Shown: positions 36,590 through 50,853, counted from the stretch's first letter. The stretch: DNA of 64,000 bases from Eriocheir sinensis (GCF_024679095.1 NC_066516.1:454097-518096), one strand, 5' to 3'. Notes: generated from the sequence alone by a model not told the origin. Numbers and translations are program-made.

Positions 36590-36700
36590 GCCGTTGACTC
36601 CTTGCAATAGCATACAATTGAAGGCAGTGTTGCAAGACCGGGATAAGTGAGTGTCACCTTATGTACTACGCGCGCGTTTTTTTTTTTTTTTTTTTTTTTT

Positions 36701-37247
36701 GTGTCACCGTGTGTTGTCACTCCAAACAAAAGTGATACAGAAACATCAACAGAACACAACAAAGAGCTTTACAACAAAATTCCAACAATACAGTGGATCA
36801 CAATACAGTTCAGTGCAATACACCGAAATGCGACGCTATTAAATAACATTAAACAAGATAGATTGCATTAAAGTTCACGTGGCAACACAGCATTACAGAC
36901 CGTATGCTGTGTTAAAAGCTACGCGAGACATTCCACCGACGAGGCAAGGACGTGCAATGTCAGCGATTTACTCCCTCTATTCGCAACACATTACAATACA
37001 GCTCAAGACAACACATCTCTAGTCAGCGCAACACCACACCAATCACAAGGGAAGGATGCAGATCGGACACCTCCACCAACTCAACACAGCTTTCAAAAAC
37101 ACCATGGATCACGTGCGACACCCGTCAACACCGCCACCACAAGCACTGGCGCAACACTTGAGGAAAAAACGGGTCAAATTAGTAACATCACACCAGAAAT
37201 ACACGAAGGCAAAAACAACCATGTAACACTGAAAGCACAAAAATAAC

Positions 37248-37251
<4 letters not shown>
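36701..37251. other. CA/ACA-rich unique sequence
   Basis: The + strand is rich in CAACAC/ACAAT words without a fixed period. No gene recognised. Confidence 0.45.
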
Positions 37252-37506
<255 letters not shown>

Positions 37507-37581
37507 AAAGGAAGCTATACGGCTCATGCAATACGTATCACAACACAATGCAACACGGCGAACACAAAACCAACACAGGCG

Positions 37582-37622
37582 TAAAAAAAAAAAAAAAAAA
37601 AATCCCTTCACCACCACCACCA

Positions 37623-37704
<82 letters not shown>
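37582..37704. repeat. A-run, (CAC)n and (TC)n
   Basis: A-run at about 37582-37601, a few CAC/CAT units, then TC at about 37627-37704. Confidence 0.95.
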
Positions 37705-37706
<2 letters not shown>

Positions 37707-38215
37707 CAACACTTTTTAGTAACACGACGCCTTTCCCGTCACCGTCAACATTTAATTACCGTTGTACTTAAAGTAATGGCATTCACTGTAGCACCTGTTG
37801 TTTTTATTGTTGTTGTTGTATTTATTTTTATTGTTATTTTATCATTCTTTTTACAGTCGATATTATTAGCATTATCGTATCCATTATATATGCCAAAAGC
37901 GTTGACGGCAGCATCAGGATTAACGAAAATCGAATAGATTGACAAAGAAAGGTAGATAGATACATACATGCACAAGTAGGTAGGTGGGTAATGGGTAAAC
38001 TAATACATGAATAAATAAATGAATATAAAGTGACGACTAAAAAATATTAGAATGCGGCTCCTGTTAGATAGACGTGTAAAACATGTTGACATTGTATCCG
38101 CGTTGTATACCCTGATTGAGTTGCAGAATTTTACCTCATAACGATGCTCGCTGATGTCGACCGCACCTCGCCGCCTCGTCCTTTTAAATTTCGGTAATGG
38201 ATTGGCTATTTTGCC
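37705..38215. other. AT-rich unique sequence
   Basis: No gene or element recognised. Confidence 0.45.
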
Positions 38216-38880
38216 CGAAATTGAGGAGAGGAGGAGGAAGGGAACGAACGGGAATACATGAAGCAAGGGAGGAAGAAGGAAAGGAGTAAAAGGGGAGGGA
38301 TAGAAACAAAGTAAAAGTAGAGGGAAGGGCAAAACAGACTTTTTAAAGGGAAGAGAAAAAGGGAAAGAAAAGAACGAACAGAAGAGAATGAAGCAAAGAA
38401 GGAAAAGGAAAAATATAAGAACGCGATGGAAGTAAATGAAAGGAAAGTAGGAAAGGTTATAGAGAGAAGACTAAAGTAATAGTGGGAAAGAACTGAAAGG
38501 AAGGAAGCAAGGGCGTAAGGAATGAAAACTAGTGGAGGCTAGGGAAAGAGGAAAGGTGTAAGGGGTGAGAGTGAGGTGTAAGAAAGGGCGCGAACGAGAA
38601 GAAAAAAGGAGCGGATGGAATTGCATGAGGTAAACAAGGAGGAAGGAGGAGCTAGGAAGGAAATGAAAAAGTGGAAAGGAAAGCAGGAAAGGCAACAAAG
38701 AAGGGGAGAAGGGGTGGGATCTTGGGGTAAGTTTAAGAGCAAGCTGAAAGACGAGAGGGAATGATTGAGGGAACGAAGTGTGTGAGTCAGGAATGGAGAT
38801 GGATGTGGAGAGGAAAGGAGGAAGGACGGGAAGGAAAGTGAGAGAGGAAGAGTTGGACATGGTGTAAGGGTCGGAGAGAT
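38216..38880. repeat. Polypurine tract (AGGAAGG-rich)
   Basis: About 660 bp in which the + strand is mainly A and G, in GGAAGG, AAAGGA and AGGAGG words. Open frames on the minus strand are a consequence of this bias. Confidence 0.85.
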
Positions 38881-38972
38881 GGGAGTAATGAAGAAGCGAA
38901 AGATGTTGATGAAAGCGAAGGCAAGAAAAAAAATGACAGGAAAATGTAGAACTAAATGTTTTCTCCTGCCGC

Positions 38973-39380
<408 letters not shown>

Positions 39381-39382
<2 letters not shown>

Positions 39383-39922
39383 AAGACGAAGTGGACAGAG
39401 CGGCGGGATGCGGACCGGTGGCACAAGAGTTGCAAGAGGAGGAAAATATTCAGTAACATGAGAAAGAAATGAACGAACGTGGAAGTGTCAAGAGAGAGAG
39501 AGAGAGAGAATGATTGCAATGAATTTTATGTAACGTATTAAAGTAATGAATTTTATTTCCACCACTACTACCGTTATCACCAGCATCATTATCATTATCT
39601 TACCATCACCACCACCACCTACACTACCATCACTACTACTACAACTACTACTAACACTACTACAATTACCACCATGATAACAAAGGAAAGATTTGGTTCA
39701 ACAGAGAGAGAGAGAGAGAGAGAGAAATGGCAGCGGTTTGACCCGAGACCAAGGGTGCAAGTGATTGTGTGCTTGGCCGCTTGTTGGCACCACCTGTCCT
39801 GATGTGGCAGCGACCCTGGTTGAGGAGGACACGGACGAGGACGAGGAAGAGGATGATTCATTATTTCATTATTCTCTCCCAGCCTTGAATCAATCTTTAC
39901 ACACTTCCTCTCACCTCATTCC

Positions 39923-39928
<6 letters not shown>
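39381..39928. other. Mixed sequence with (ACC/ACT)n and short GA runs
   Basis: GA at about 39491-39509 and 39704-39725; CCA/CTA trinucleotides at about 39557-39680. No gene recognised. Confidence 0.5.

Positions 39929-39966
<38 letters not shown>
39929..39966. repeat. (TC)n microsatellite
   Basis: A TC run of about 38 bp. Confidence 0.95.
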
Positions 39967-39970
<4 letters not shown>

Positions 39971-40180
39971 GTACCACTCACTCCTCACTTCTCTTTTCGC
40001 CTCCCTACCCTGCCTTCCCTGCGTCATATACCTCGCAACTTTTCATGGCTTTCTGACAATGCTGTTGTGTATTTATCACTCCGCCTGGTTAAATGGGTGT
40101 AGAAATATCAGTGCTGGTAGCCGAGGGGGAGAAGAGGGGCGAGAGAGAGGTAGGGACAGGCTGACCAGGGAGGGATACAG

Positions 40181-40380
40181 CCAGAGAATACGCCCCACAG
40201 CAGAAAAGGCGTAACCCAGCTCGTCGCCGCCCCGCCCCTTTCCGGCCATAACACAGCGGGCTTGAAAGTCGATTTTAGAGGCTAGTGATGCGCGGGCCCG
40301 CGGGGCTGCCATGTCTTTGTGTCGTGGCCGCCGCTGCGTTTCAGTTCTATTCGTCGCTATAAAAATGGTTAGCGGTGTGC
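40181..40380 (+). promoter_or_regulatory. CpG-rich patch, possible promoter
   Basis: It contains CCCCGCCCC (GC-box-like), GCGCGGGCCCGCGG, a CCGCCGCTGCG block, and a TATAAAA word at about 40357. It stands out from AT-rich or simple-repeat surroundings. No open reading frame of useful length follows, so the call is weak. Confidence 0.2.
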
Positions 40381-40559
40381 GATTGGGATTAATTGATTGT
40401 TGATGCTATTTATCCATTGTTTGCTCGGGATGCCTGCCACCTCTATTTTTAAAGTTTTTTTTTTTTTTTCGCTCGCTTCAAATATTTCATCGCCTGCTGT
40501 GGTTCGTACCTTTTCTGGCAATCCTACCGCTGACTGCTGACGTCTCTTTTTTTTTTCCG

Positions 40560-40839
40560 TGTGTGTGTGTGTATGTGTGTGTGTGTGTGTGTGTGCCGTT
40601 GTCTCGGGTATGAAAAGAAACAGCGCTATTATATTTTATTGTCTGCATTTTTTTGTCGGTTTTCAGTTTTTATTTTTTTTATTTTCCTCATTCGTTTTTT
40701 CCCTTGTGTGTGTGTGTGTGTGTGCTCGGTTCCTTGCTATTACGAGTCTGGTTCTCGAGGTTTGTGTTGCTTTGTCATTGAACGTTTGTCAGCCAAGACA
40801 AGACGCTTTGTATTCCCTGTGCGGGGAATACGTTTGCTA

Positions 40840-40884
<45 letters not shown>
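40560..40884. repeat. Three (GT)n microsatellites
   Basis: About 40560-40594 (with one TATG interruption), 40706-40723 and 40841-40884. Confidence 0.95.
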
Positions 40885-40886
<2 letters not shown>

Positions 40887-41269
40887 AATGCATGTGAAGG
40901 TTTGCACGTGCTTGTGCTGTGAATGTACAAGCGTGTGTTGTTGTATTTGCCACATAAACAGGTGTAAGATGGATTAATACCAATCTGGCTGTAAGTCGAT
41001 TTGATTAGTGCCACGTTTCTTTGTTTTGTTTTTTTCCGTTTCGCTGTTTGGGTGATGATTGTCGAGTCCATGGAAGTCGAGAATTCTCAGTGCTTGTCCC
41101 ACCCGGAAGTTGAGTTGGTGGCTCGTTGGGTTGTTACAAAGCAAAATAATGACATGTCGAAGAATTTATTAGTAAGTGTATGGAAATAGTAAAATACTTT
41201 TAATATGCTCATTGCGTTTTCAAAGTATATTGGTGATTGAATAATAGGAAGAGATATCTGCTTTCACTC

Positions 41270-41272
<3 letters not shown>
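40885..41272. other. Unique sequence
   Basis: No gene or element recognised. Confidence 0.4.

Positions 41273-41329
<57 letters not shown>
41273..41329. repeat. (GA)n microsatellite
   Basis: A GA run of about 57 bp. Confidence 0.97.
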
Positions 41330-41333
<4 letters not shown>

Positions 41334-41760
41334 TCTATTCATTGACGTCCTCACGGTGCGTCCGTAATATGCCTCTTGTAAATTGGAGGTCACTTTTTGC
41401 ACTACCGCCATCACTGCCTCACCAAAGCGTTACCGCCAACGAGTCAACACCTCCGCCTCAACACCACCATCTCACCAGTCATCATCACGTCAGCAGCAGC
41501 GCCCCCTCACCACAGCATTGCCACCATCTCGTCGCCTTCAGCAGCACCTTTCACCCCGTCACCTACCCTAAGCATTATCAACACATTCACCATCACCTCC
41601 CTTCCACTCTGTTATCTCTGATCCGTCACCGTCCCGTCACTGCTTCAGTCAGCCGCGGCTCGACACGGGCCACTATCGGTCACATCAGTGTTGCGTGGAC
41701 AAACGAGCAGAGCATTGACCGCCGCCGCGGCCTGTCAATAGCGGCGGCGGCGATACGTGT
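41330..41760. other. CAC/TCAC-rich sequence ending in a CpG-rich patch
   Basis: 41400-41640 is rich in CACC/TCAC words. 41640-41760 holds GCCGCGG, CCGCCGCCGCGG and GCGGCGGCGGCG. No gene can be supported. Confidence 0.4.
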
Positions 41761-41990
41761 TGTCCTGAAGCTGAGAAAGGCTGACACAGGTTCAGAAGGC
41801 AGATACAGGCTGTGAGGTTGATGAAGGTTAATAAAGGCTGCGATGGTGAGGAAGCCTGATACATGGTGTGAGGGTGAGAAAAGCTAATACAGGTTGCGAG
41901 GGTGAGAGAATCTGATATAGGCTGTGAGGTGGAGAAGGGCTCATGCAGGCTGCGAGGGGGAGGGAGTTTGATTCAAACTGTGAGGGCCCC
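41761..41990. repeat. 28-bp minisatellite
   Basis: Six consecutive 28-bp units (41807-41974) follow the pattern AGGCTGYGAGGGTGAGRA then a GCTGATAC-like end. Partial units lie on both sides. Units differ from each other at several positions. Confidence 0.88.
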
Positions 41991-42172
41991 ATCCCTCTAC
42001 CACACCGCACTCCACCTCCTCACCCCTCAAGCATCATCACAACTTTCCCTCCGTTAATTTAAATCACCTACCCCCACACCCCTTTTATATTGTACTTTTT
42101 TTTTATAGTTACTCTTTGTTGCCGTAATATGTACATTTTCAGCCTAACGGCCGCAATTTCCGAAATAAACCG

Positions 42173-42260
<88 letters not shown>
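42173..42260. repeat. (TTA)n-(CA)n compound microsatellite
   Basis: TTA at about 42173-42223, then CA to about 42260. Confidence 0.97.
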
Positions 42261-42261
<1 letters not shown>

Positions 42262-42366
42262 TAGTCTTCACTTCTAAAGATGTTGATCCCCGGTGCGCTT
42301 GTGCTCAGACTACTTCCCTTCCCGCCACGACGCTTATCTATCCCGTAGCTCCTGCATACATCCGGT

Positions 42367-42369
42367 CCC

Positions 42370-42437
<68 letters not shown>

Positions 42438-42535
42438 AGCCTCGGATACTCTTCCCTTCCGCCCTCAATATGTTCCTCTCAGGTGCATTGACCTCCCTTG
42501 CTCTGTGGCCCTCGCCGCCCTAGGCTGCAACCGCC

Positions 42536-42591
<56 letters not shown>
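42367..42591. repeat. C-run, (TC)n and (CA)n
   Basis: C-run at about 42367-42380, TC at about 42381-42434, and CA at about 42540-42591 after a unique gap. Confidence 0.95.
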
Positions 42592-42593
<2 letters not shown>

Positions 42594-43893
42594 ACACAGT
42601 CTTTTAGTGCTTGCTACAAAATACCGTGACGCTTATCACACCTCGTAACATTGCCTCCCTTCATAGTCTATTGTAGACTCACCACTCGGCCGGCCACCCT
42701 CTGCAAGCAGTTCTCTCACCTGCATTATTTCAAGGACTTCCCCCTCCCACACACACAGGTACTCCCCCCCCCCCCCAACCCACCCACCCACAAAGGGAAA
42801 TAGCCTTCAGAGAAAGTGCGATATCCTCAAAATTAAGTGTGTATCTATAACTGTATTTATATTGTTCCTGCCTGATTTGTCCGAGTGTTCTTGTTTTTTC
42901 TCTGTTTTGTTTGGTGGCATTTTATTGGAATGCCTTAGATCGTTGTATTTTATCGGAATGGCCAGTCACGTGTGGGAACGGAAGGGGTTAAGAGGAGAGA
43001 GACAGCAGGGAGGGGGGTAGGAGGGGAGTTGTCTAGTCAACGACATTCCTCAAAGCTCTGATTGATTTCGTGTTGACAACATGATAAGATAATTTATACA
43101 GATGTTCCATCACTCGTCAGGTCAATATTTGAAACTTTTGGTTCGTAACGCGTTGTTTGTTGTCATTTGTATTCATGTTTGCGCCACTACCTGAAGCCAT
43201 TTTTCACGCCAGGTATAACAAAAATATTCGTGTAGCCTAGAAATTGTGAGCACGCGGCGCACAATTTTTCACCGTAATATTTATTTGTTTATATATTTGT
43301 GTATCTGTGTATTTATTTGGCTTGAGTTTTGGAGGGAACAGGCGTCCAGGGGAGAAGAAGGAGGGGTAGCATCTCTTGCTTATATCAGGGCAGCATGTAG
43401 CTGTCTGCCCGCCTATGTCGTCTCCGTTGCCGCGCATTTTACTGCACCTCACTCGACTACGTCGCGTATTTTTCATCGATCCGCAGCTCTTGAACTCTCT
43501 CCCAGATCAAGCATATCTTCTTTCACCTCCACTCAGCAAACATTTTTTTCTCATCTTTTCGCTCCCTCGCCTCTGTTTTCCTCCCCCCTCCACCTTCCTC
43601 TTACCCTTCGCTTTCATTTTCAAATCTTCCGCTAGTTTTGGTATTTACGATCACAAATGTCAAGTGAAATATAATAAAGGAGAATCTGTCGGAATATAAT
43701 TTCATTTCCCTCCCTCCCACCCTCCTTAACATTTCCCCTTCCCTTCCCTCACTTCGTCCCTCCCTCCCTCCTTCCCGCACTTCGTTCACGTTCAGGATAT
43801 TTATATTGGTTACCATGACGCCACCTGTCCGTTAGTCATTTGTTTTACTTTCCCCCTTTTACTCAGTGACTGACCAACCCACCGACCGTTCCC
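42592..43893. other. Mostly unique sequence, no gene
   Basis: It includes a C-run at about 42766-42776 and a pyrimidine-rich stretch at about 43490-43790. Frames of up to 129 codons are compositionally biased and lack motifs. Confidence 0.45.
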
Positions 43894-44196
<303 letters not shown>

Positions 44197-44465
44197 CACA
44201 AAATTGCACCGTATCATCGTCGTACTATCAAAAAGTTACTTTCATGAGTGTCTGCATGGAGCAGGTTTTCCTTCCTTGCCTTCCCCTTTCCCTCCACGGC
44301 ACCGCCGTCAGAACTGTGCTTCAATTTTTTTTAAATTTTCTTTTCGTTCGTCGCTCTTTCGCATCGTCTTTAAAGTCCTATTTTCGTAGTCTCCACTACC
44401 TCTCACCTTCTCCCTCATCTCGCTATTCTCTGTCTGTTTTACTTCCTATCACCCTCAGTGTTTTC

Positions 44466-44469
<4 letters not shown>

Positions 44470-44524
<55 letters not shown>
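44470..44524. repeat. (TC)n microsatellite
   Basis: A TC run of about 55 bp. Confidence 0.97.
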
Positions 44525-44526
<2 letters not shown>

Positions 44527-45699
44527 ACGCTCAACACAAAGATCCCTTGCAGCATTCACTCCGCCGCAAAGACCTTTGGTGTCACTGTGGGAATGGCCGA
44601 AGCGAGCGCACACCCACCCACCCACACACACAACGACACTCAGTTTTTTGGTCACGTACTGCTACTACAAGCTTATCATTGCCACCGCCCTCCACCTCCT
44701 CTTCCTCCTTCTGAAAGTGTGAGGATTTTCCGAGTTCTTTTCGGGTTGTTTGGTTTCAGGGGAAGTGGCCCTTACGAGAGGAAAAGGTGGGTCCATGAGA
44801 AGGCTGGCAGGCAGGCAGGGGAGCGGGAGGTTTAGAATACGGTAAAATATTGGACCTCGTAACTTTTATCCATTTTCCCTCATATATGCAATGTTATGAG
44901 CGACAAAGCGATCTTTATTCCCCACGCATTCGCCCACACACACACACACACACACACACACTGGAATAACTTCATTAATACGGCGGTCATATGAATGCAA
45001 AACACCGGGCGGTCTTTCCTCTATTCCCATCTCTTGGGAAAAAATACGAAAATAAATACATAAAACCAATGTCCTCTTCTACCCCTTCTCTTTTTTCCTC
45101 TCGTTGCGTCGTCGCCAGGTTCGTTTGCAACTCGTGCTTTGAACATTGCTGGCCTGGGGAAGAGTGGGGGTTGAGAAGGGGACACACACAACCATTCAAG
45201 TGAACGTAAATACAAGACTTAATCACTCGCTTCACATACCCCCGAGAACCGTGGTTCCCCTACACACACACACACACAAACACACAAGCGTCAGCAGAAT
45301 TAATCGCGATGAGACGGCATTATATTTATAAATTAACCTAGGTAAATTTAACGTTCATTATCCGCATTACCTGCATACTTGGCTGTGTGCGTGTGTGTGT
45401 TGACGTGAGAATCTGCTCGCACGCACACGGAAGCCGAAGAGTTGCGCGTCCGGGCCAAGTTTAGAGGTCGCCGGAGTGGGGACAACAAGGTCCTTCTGTT
45501 TTACGCGATCAGATACACAACTAGGTAAGAACAGCCGGCAGGAAGCTCTTCACCTCGTAGGAAAAAGCAGTTGTGGAGGTGGAGATGGAGACTGGCGGCA
45601 GAGAAGGTGGTGAGAGGCAACGATGGGGGTGATGATGCGCGTACACACGGAATGGCGTCTGACGGGTCTGGACCCTCTCTTTCTATTACTTCGTCTTCT
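44525..45699. other. Unique sequence with short CA runs
   Basis: CA runs at about 44935-44961 and 45262-45280. No gene recognised. Confidence 0.4.
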
Positions 45700-45709
45700 C
45701 CTCCTCCTA

Positions 45710-45754
<45 letters not shown>
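45700..45754. repeat. (CTA)n trinucleotide repeat
   Basis: CTA/TAC units with one CAC variant. Confidence 0.95.
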
Positions 45755-45755
<1 letters not shown>

Positions 45756-46309
45756 CCATCTATGCCTCATGACCTGCTGCCATCGTCCATTCACGCAAGA
45801 AGGGGTCTTAGCGGAGCACCAAGACTGTCAGGTAGACGTTGTACGAGTAGTGCTCACCTGCTAAATTATCTAATCCTTCTAAGGGGAGGCAGAGGAGATC
45901 TTGCTGTTCATCATTTCACCTCTACCTCTCGCAATGTTAAAGTTATCCGGTAAGGTGCTTCTCATGTGAAAAGGGAAAGGAAACGCTGCCTATCCTTCCG
46001 CCTCTCTCCCTTACCTCGCACTAACAAAAGGGTCGCGGCATGAGGACCAAGGACGAGGAGCAGCACCACTGTGACCATGATGGGAAGAGGACGAGTGCAC
46101 ACTGCACACTGCCCTGCCCGTCCCAGGCTCCCAGCGGCCCCACCACACACCCTGCACCACACCACCAGGTCCACCACCGCCGCCAGCCCTCACGAGGTAA
46201 TGGCGCAGCGTTGACCCAGGATCCTCTCTCTCCTTGGGCCGGCTTTGTTGGGGCGGTCGTTCTGGTGACAACTAAAGGAGGAGTCTTTACTCTGCCGTTG
46301 ACAGCCCGC

Positions 46310-46310
<1 letters not shown>
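45755..46310. other. Mixed, partly GC-rich sequence
   Basis: Several frames overlap 46010-46300, but they read into the adjacent GT/GA repeat and show no motif. Confidence 0.4.

Positions 46311-46381
<71 letters not shown>
46311..46381. repeat. (GT)n-(GA)n compound microsatellite
   Basis: GT at about 46311-46330, GA at about 46331-46381. Confidence 0.97.
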
Positions 46382-46384
<3 letters not shown>

Positions 46385-46668
46385 TATATGTTGTACACTT
46401 CGGCGATAAGGCAAGATACTAAGAGACAATGTACTACTATTTAGCATTAATCACAACTATGACTGGTTGAAGGAAATATAAATGAGGTAAATAACATACA
46501 ACATACCACACGCTGGGCATCGGCGACGAGACGGGCGGTGGGCGCCTCGTGAAACCACCTTAGGAAGGGTTACCTGAGGGTTGCCTTGACGTGGGCGTGT
46601 CCAACTGAATAAAAGGGAAGTAGGCGTGGGAGAGTTGTTTTAAGGGGTAGGGATCATGTATCCAGCTA

Positions 46669-46960
46669 ACACACACACACACACACACACACACGGGAGC
46701 GCGCTCTCGTCACCTGTTTGCAGCCTGTCGCCCGGTGTGAGGAAGAACGAGTACGGTTTAGTGGCTCTTGCCACTCCGGTGGGGGAGCTGATGGGATGAA
46801 AGGAGGCGGAGCGGGGAGACGGGAGTGTTGACACTTTGCACTGCAGGAGTCTGGTGCACCGTAAGCAAGTAGGGACGGGAAGGTGTCTAATGCGTGCTGA
46901 GGCGAGCCGGGAGCAGCGAGAGCATGCTGCTTCCGTCAGTGGATGGTTAGTGACATTGCT

Positions 46961-47002
<42 letters not shown>

Positions 47003-47062
47003 AAATATCCGTCATTGTGCAGCCCGAAGTTCTTTCAGGAATAGGAAAGGCTAATAATCGCG

Positions 47063-47105
<43 letters not shown>
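46669..47105. repeat. Three (CA)n microsatellites
   Basis: About 46669-46694, 46961-47001 and 47067-47105, with unique sequence between. Confidence 0.95.
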
Positions 47106-47107
<2 letters not shown>

Positions 47108-47940
47108 CAGCGAGATCGATTTACTTGTCTATATATAGGTGGCATTTATAAAGATCAACGCCTTTGTTATTTACTTAACGAAAATTATCACGATTTTTTT
47201 CCCGCAACTGTAAATGAAACTCAATCTGTCGACAATAAAGCCTCGCAAAAAAATGTATAAAGTAAACCTAACTGGATGCGCCCTGAACACAATCATTTGT
47301 TATGTATTTTTTCTCGCTCTTTTTATGATGTTTCCGCTGCGGGGCGTCTGTAAATTGCATAGCGCCGAGTCTCGGGTTGGCTCAACGATGACAAATTGGC
47401 GGATGAGCACCAAGCCTCACAGGTTCAATATTAGAATTTAATGCTGACGTCTCATGTAATTAACACGTTCGCCTGTTTTCCTCATTCTCTTAGTTCCAAA
47501 GTGTGCTTCAGCGCCGCGCTTGTTTGTTTTAGCTGCTCTTGATTTTTACATTTATGTCGTACTTTTGCAGTGTGAGAATCAGAGGAAGAGCTCTTCGGAC
47601 AAGTTGATTATGGCCAGCACTGTTTATTTCCTACACTTTCGCCTTTTTTCTCAGCAATTGGCAGCGTTTGGCAGTGAGGATTGGCAGCGGCATTTATCGT
47701 ACCGTAGTGTTGTCGGGGGCACGACGGGAGCAATTTAGTGTCGGCAAAGGTGGAGCTGTCGAGGCGAAATGTGTTTCCTTCTGAGAATGGGGGTGTTGCC
47801 TTGCAACCAGCCAGCCTCTCTAGGTTTTTGTCGTTGTACTTCGTGCGTGTGCATTGCTTTTGTTGCTATTTGAAGATGGAGAATCAAGGCTTTAAGGCAT
47901 CGTGCGTTTGTTTCCTCCTTGTGTACTGTTGCGTGTGGTA
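47106..47940. other. Unique sequence
   Basis: No gene or element recognised. Confidence 0.4.
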
Positions 47941-48600
47941 GTATGTGGTGTTTGTTTTCAGTAAGGCTCTTGAGTTTGTTCAGTGCTGTAGGAGTGGTGT
48001 GAAGGGCTGTGTTGAAGTAGGTCGCGGTAAGTTATGATGAAACGTCTTTTTGTGTGGTGTTGATGTGAATGGTGGTGTGCCGTAAATCTGGTGGGAAGCT
48101 CAACCTGTCCACTCTAGTGTTGTGTGTGGCAATCTATGTAGGGAAGGGATACTTTGCAAGAGCGGCGTCGAGTGTTGATGAAGTGTGTTCCCGCTTTGTG
48201 TTGACAACTTATGCATGAAGTGTGTCAAGTGTTACTGATGATTAGAGTTGCGTTGCTACTGAGTATGTTGTTAAGTGTTGCTGAAGACCTCAGTGGCAGT
48301 GTTGATGAAGTGAATGTTTCTGTTCATTTTGGTTGCTTATATATCGTAGGTATTGTGTTGTAGAGGTGACGGAAGAGCGGAAAAGAGATGTTATGTCGGT
48401 CTGTGTAGCAGGATGCGGCGGTGACACTGCTTATGAAGTGTGTTAGTGTTCGTAATGGTGATATTGATAGTAGGTCGTGTTGCAGAGGATGGTGAGAGAG
48501 CTGGAGTGTGTGATCACGTTTGCTGGTGTAAATGTTGATCATGTAGAGGGGTTGGTGATGGTGGATGTGGTTGTGTTGTGCGTCATCCTCGTTAATGTTG
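47941..48600. repeat. Degenerate G/T-rich repeat (GTGTTGATGAAGTG-like)
   Basis: The words GTGTTGATGAAGTG, GTTGATGAAG and GAAGTGTGTT recur irregularly across 600 bp. No strict period could be followed by eye. Confidence 0.5.
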
Positions 48601-48720
48601 TTTATTGAGGAATACCTGTGTTACGTTGCTTTGTGATGAGTTTTGCTGCAGTCGTAATGACCATACTACAACTTTTAATAATATAAGCCAAAAATGAATA
48701 AAATTTTGATAACGGTGATA

Positions 48721-48721
<1 letters not shown>

Positions 48722-48793
<72 letters not shown>
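48722..48793. repeat. (GT)n-(GA)n compound microsatellite
   Basis: GT at about 48722-48763, GA at about 48764-48793. Confidence 0.97.
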
Positions 48794-48797
<4 letters not shown>

Positions 48798-48916
48798 GCC
48801 CTCCTTGTTTTGTATGGAGAAGTGGATCATTACGTTGTTTTGTAAGGCCTTGGGCTCCCCTGACCTTCTTTCCCCCTATTTTATTTTTTTCTCCCCTAAT
48901 CTTTTATATATCATCA

Positions 48917-48919
<3 letters not shown>

Positions 48920-48979
<60 letters not shown>

Positions 48980-49173
48980 ACCACATCCTCCAATTCGCCC
49001 ACGACCATTTTTTTTCTTATTTCGTCATTTTCGTTATCTTCATTTTTTCCCTCTTTGTTAGTCATACAGGATGTTATTTTAGGGAGGGAGGGTCTGTCTC
49101 AGTGTCTGTGTTTCTTTGTTTCAATCTGTCGGTCTTTACTTTTGTCCTTTTCTCTGTTCGTCTGTCTCCGCTT

Positions 49174-49235
<62 letters not shown>

Positions 49236-49252
49236 CACACACACACACACAC
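48920..49252. repeat. (TC)n, and (TC)n-(CA)n further on
   Basis: TC at about 48920-48978; TC at about 49179-49232 followed by CA at about 49234-49252. Confidence 0.96.
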
Positions 49253-50145
49253 CAGTCTATGATGCAACAATGTCCTCCCCTCCTCTCCCCTTCCCTTTCC
49301 TTCCCCTCCTCTCGCCAACACATCATCATCTCTCCGTGTCGTCGCCATTTAACGAGAAGACAACAACAACAGCAACACGACGTCGGAACACAAAATCGCA
49401 ACACATCACAAACCCTGTCAGCATTTTACCTGCCGCCAGTGACACGCATCGCTATTCTTCTGCGGCGAAAGATGACAAGACTGGATTTATGGCGATGTTA
49501 AGAGGAAAATTTCTTCCGTTTGACAGGGCTATACATGCATGTTTAAATATTTTTCCCACTTGTTTATTTTTATCATTTTCTCCTCTTTTGCTTTATTTCT
49601 CTTTAGTTGCCTTTTTTGAGAGCATGTTTCATTTTTATTCTTTCTTTATTATTAATTTTGTGTGCCTAATCTGCCTCTCGATGTTAACAATATTGCGAAA
49701 TCATCCACTCTGAATTCATCCCCGCAGTTCACGCTCCCTTTTTTTCCCAACCTCTTTGCTTTTGCTTTTCTTGCCCTCGTTTCCTCCTTCCCCCATCCTT
49801 ACTAAGCTCTTCCATTCATACATCGAGTCGTCCTTCCCTTCCTTCAGCTTTACTTTTCTGTCTATCAATAATCCTTCACTACATTTTTTTTTATTTCTTT
49901 CCTAGCTTTTTCCTTCATTCTCTCCATTACTTTCCCTTATCTTAAATTCCATCATTTATTTTCTTTCCTTACGTAGCTATTAAACCTTCCTCTCCCTTCC
50001 CTTTATATCCTTTCCCTTCTCGTTTATTCACTTCTCCCATCCCTATCATTTTTCCCTTCCCATTTCTTCCCTTTCCGTCATATAGCTTATCTCCCCAACC
50101 CTATCCTTTGCTTCCCTTCCTGCCTTTCTTCCTGCTTTCCTTCGT

Positions 50146-50149
<4 letters not shown>
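49253..50149. other. Pyrimidine-rich sequence
   Basis: From about 49740 the + strand is dominated by CTTCC and TTTCC words. No gene recognised. Confidence 0.5.

Positions 50150-50209
<60 letters not shown>
50150..50209. repeat. (TC)n microsatellite
   Basis: A TC run of about 60 bp. Confidence 0.97.
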
Positions 50210-50214
<5 letters not shown>

Positions 50215-50560
50215 TCACCTTGCTTGACGCTAGGGTCTCTGGAAACTCCTCACCCAGACGTTCCTCGGCCACATTTCGACGCCTCTTGTTTCCCTTCCTA
50301 AAGTCACTGAGTTAATTATTGGCTCCCGACCTTGATTGGCGGCTAAGGGGATGGGGGAAGGAAAGGAGGAGTGGGTGGGATGATGTAATGGGAAAGGGAT
50401 AGAAAGGTAAGGCCGAGGAGGGGGACAGAGGGGAGAAACCGATGGAAGGAGAGAGAATGGGAAGGCCGAGAGGGAGAGGTAAAAGGTGGAGTGACCGAGG
50501 GAAGGGAAGGGTGAGAGGAGGGGGAAAGGTGTTCTGGTAGTAAGGGTTATGGGGATTGTT

Positions 50561-50593
<33 letters not shown>

Positions 50594-50853
50594 ATGATGA
50601 TGATCATTGTTATAGATCCATAATACATTTATTTTCTTTCTCCTGATTTTATTCCCTCCTCCTCCTCCTACCCCCCACCTCCACCTTATCCTCATCATCC
50701 TCTTCTCACTTTTCACGCCTCCTGTCGTGTCTGCTAATTGATGTGACACTTAAAATTTGGGGGGTAATTCTTCTTCTTCTTCTTCTTCCTCGTTGTCACC
50801 GGGGAAGCTATTTATCACTCAAGTAAATCATACCATATTTTCTTAGATGCACC

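Noticed and set aside
40310..40400. Short gene starting at the ATG in the CpG-rich patch
   Set aside because: Only about 29 codons are open and no splice donor is obvious; kept only as a weak promoter candidate.
48694..49713. 339-codon frame on the + strand
   Set aside because: Built from GT, GA and TC microsatellites joined by T-rich sequence; no domain.
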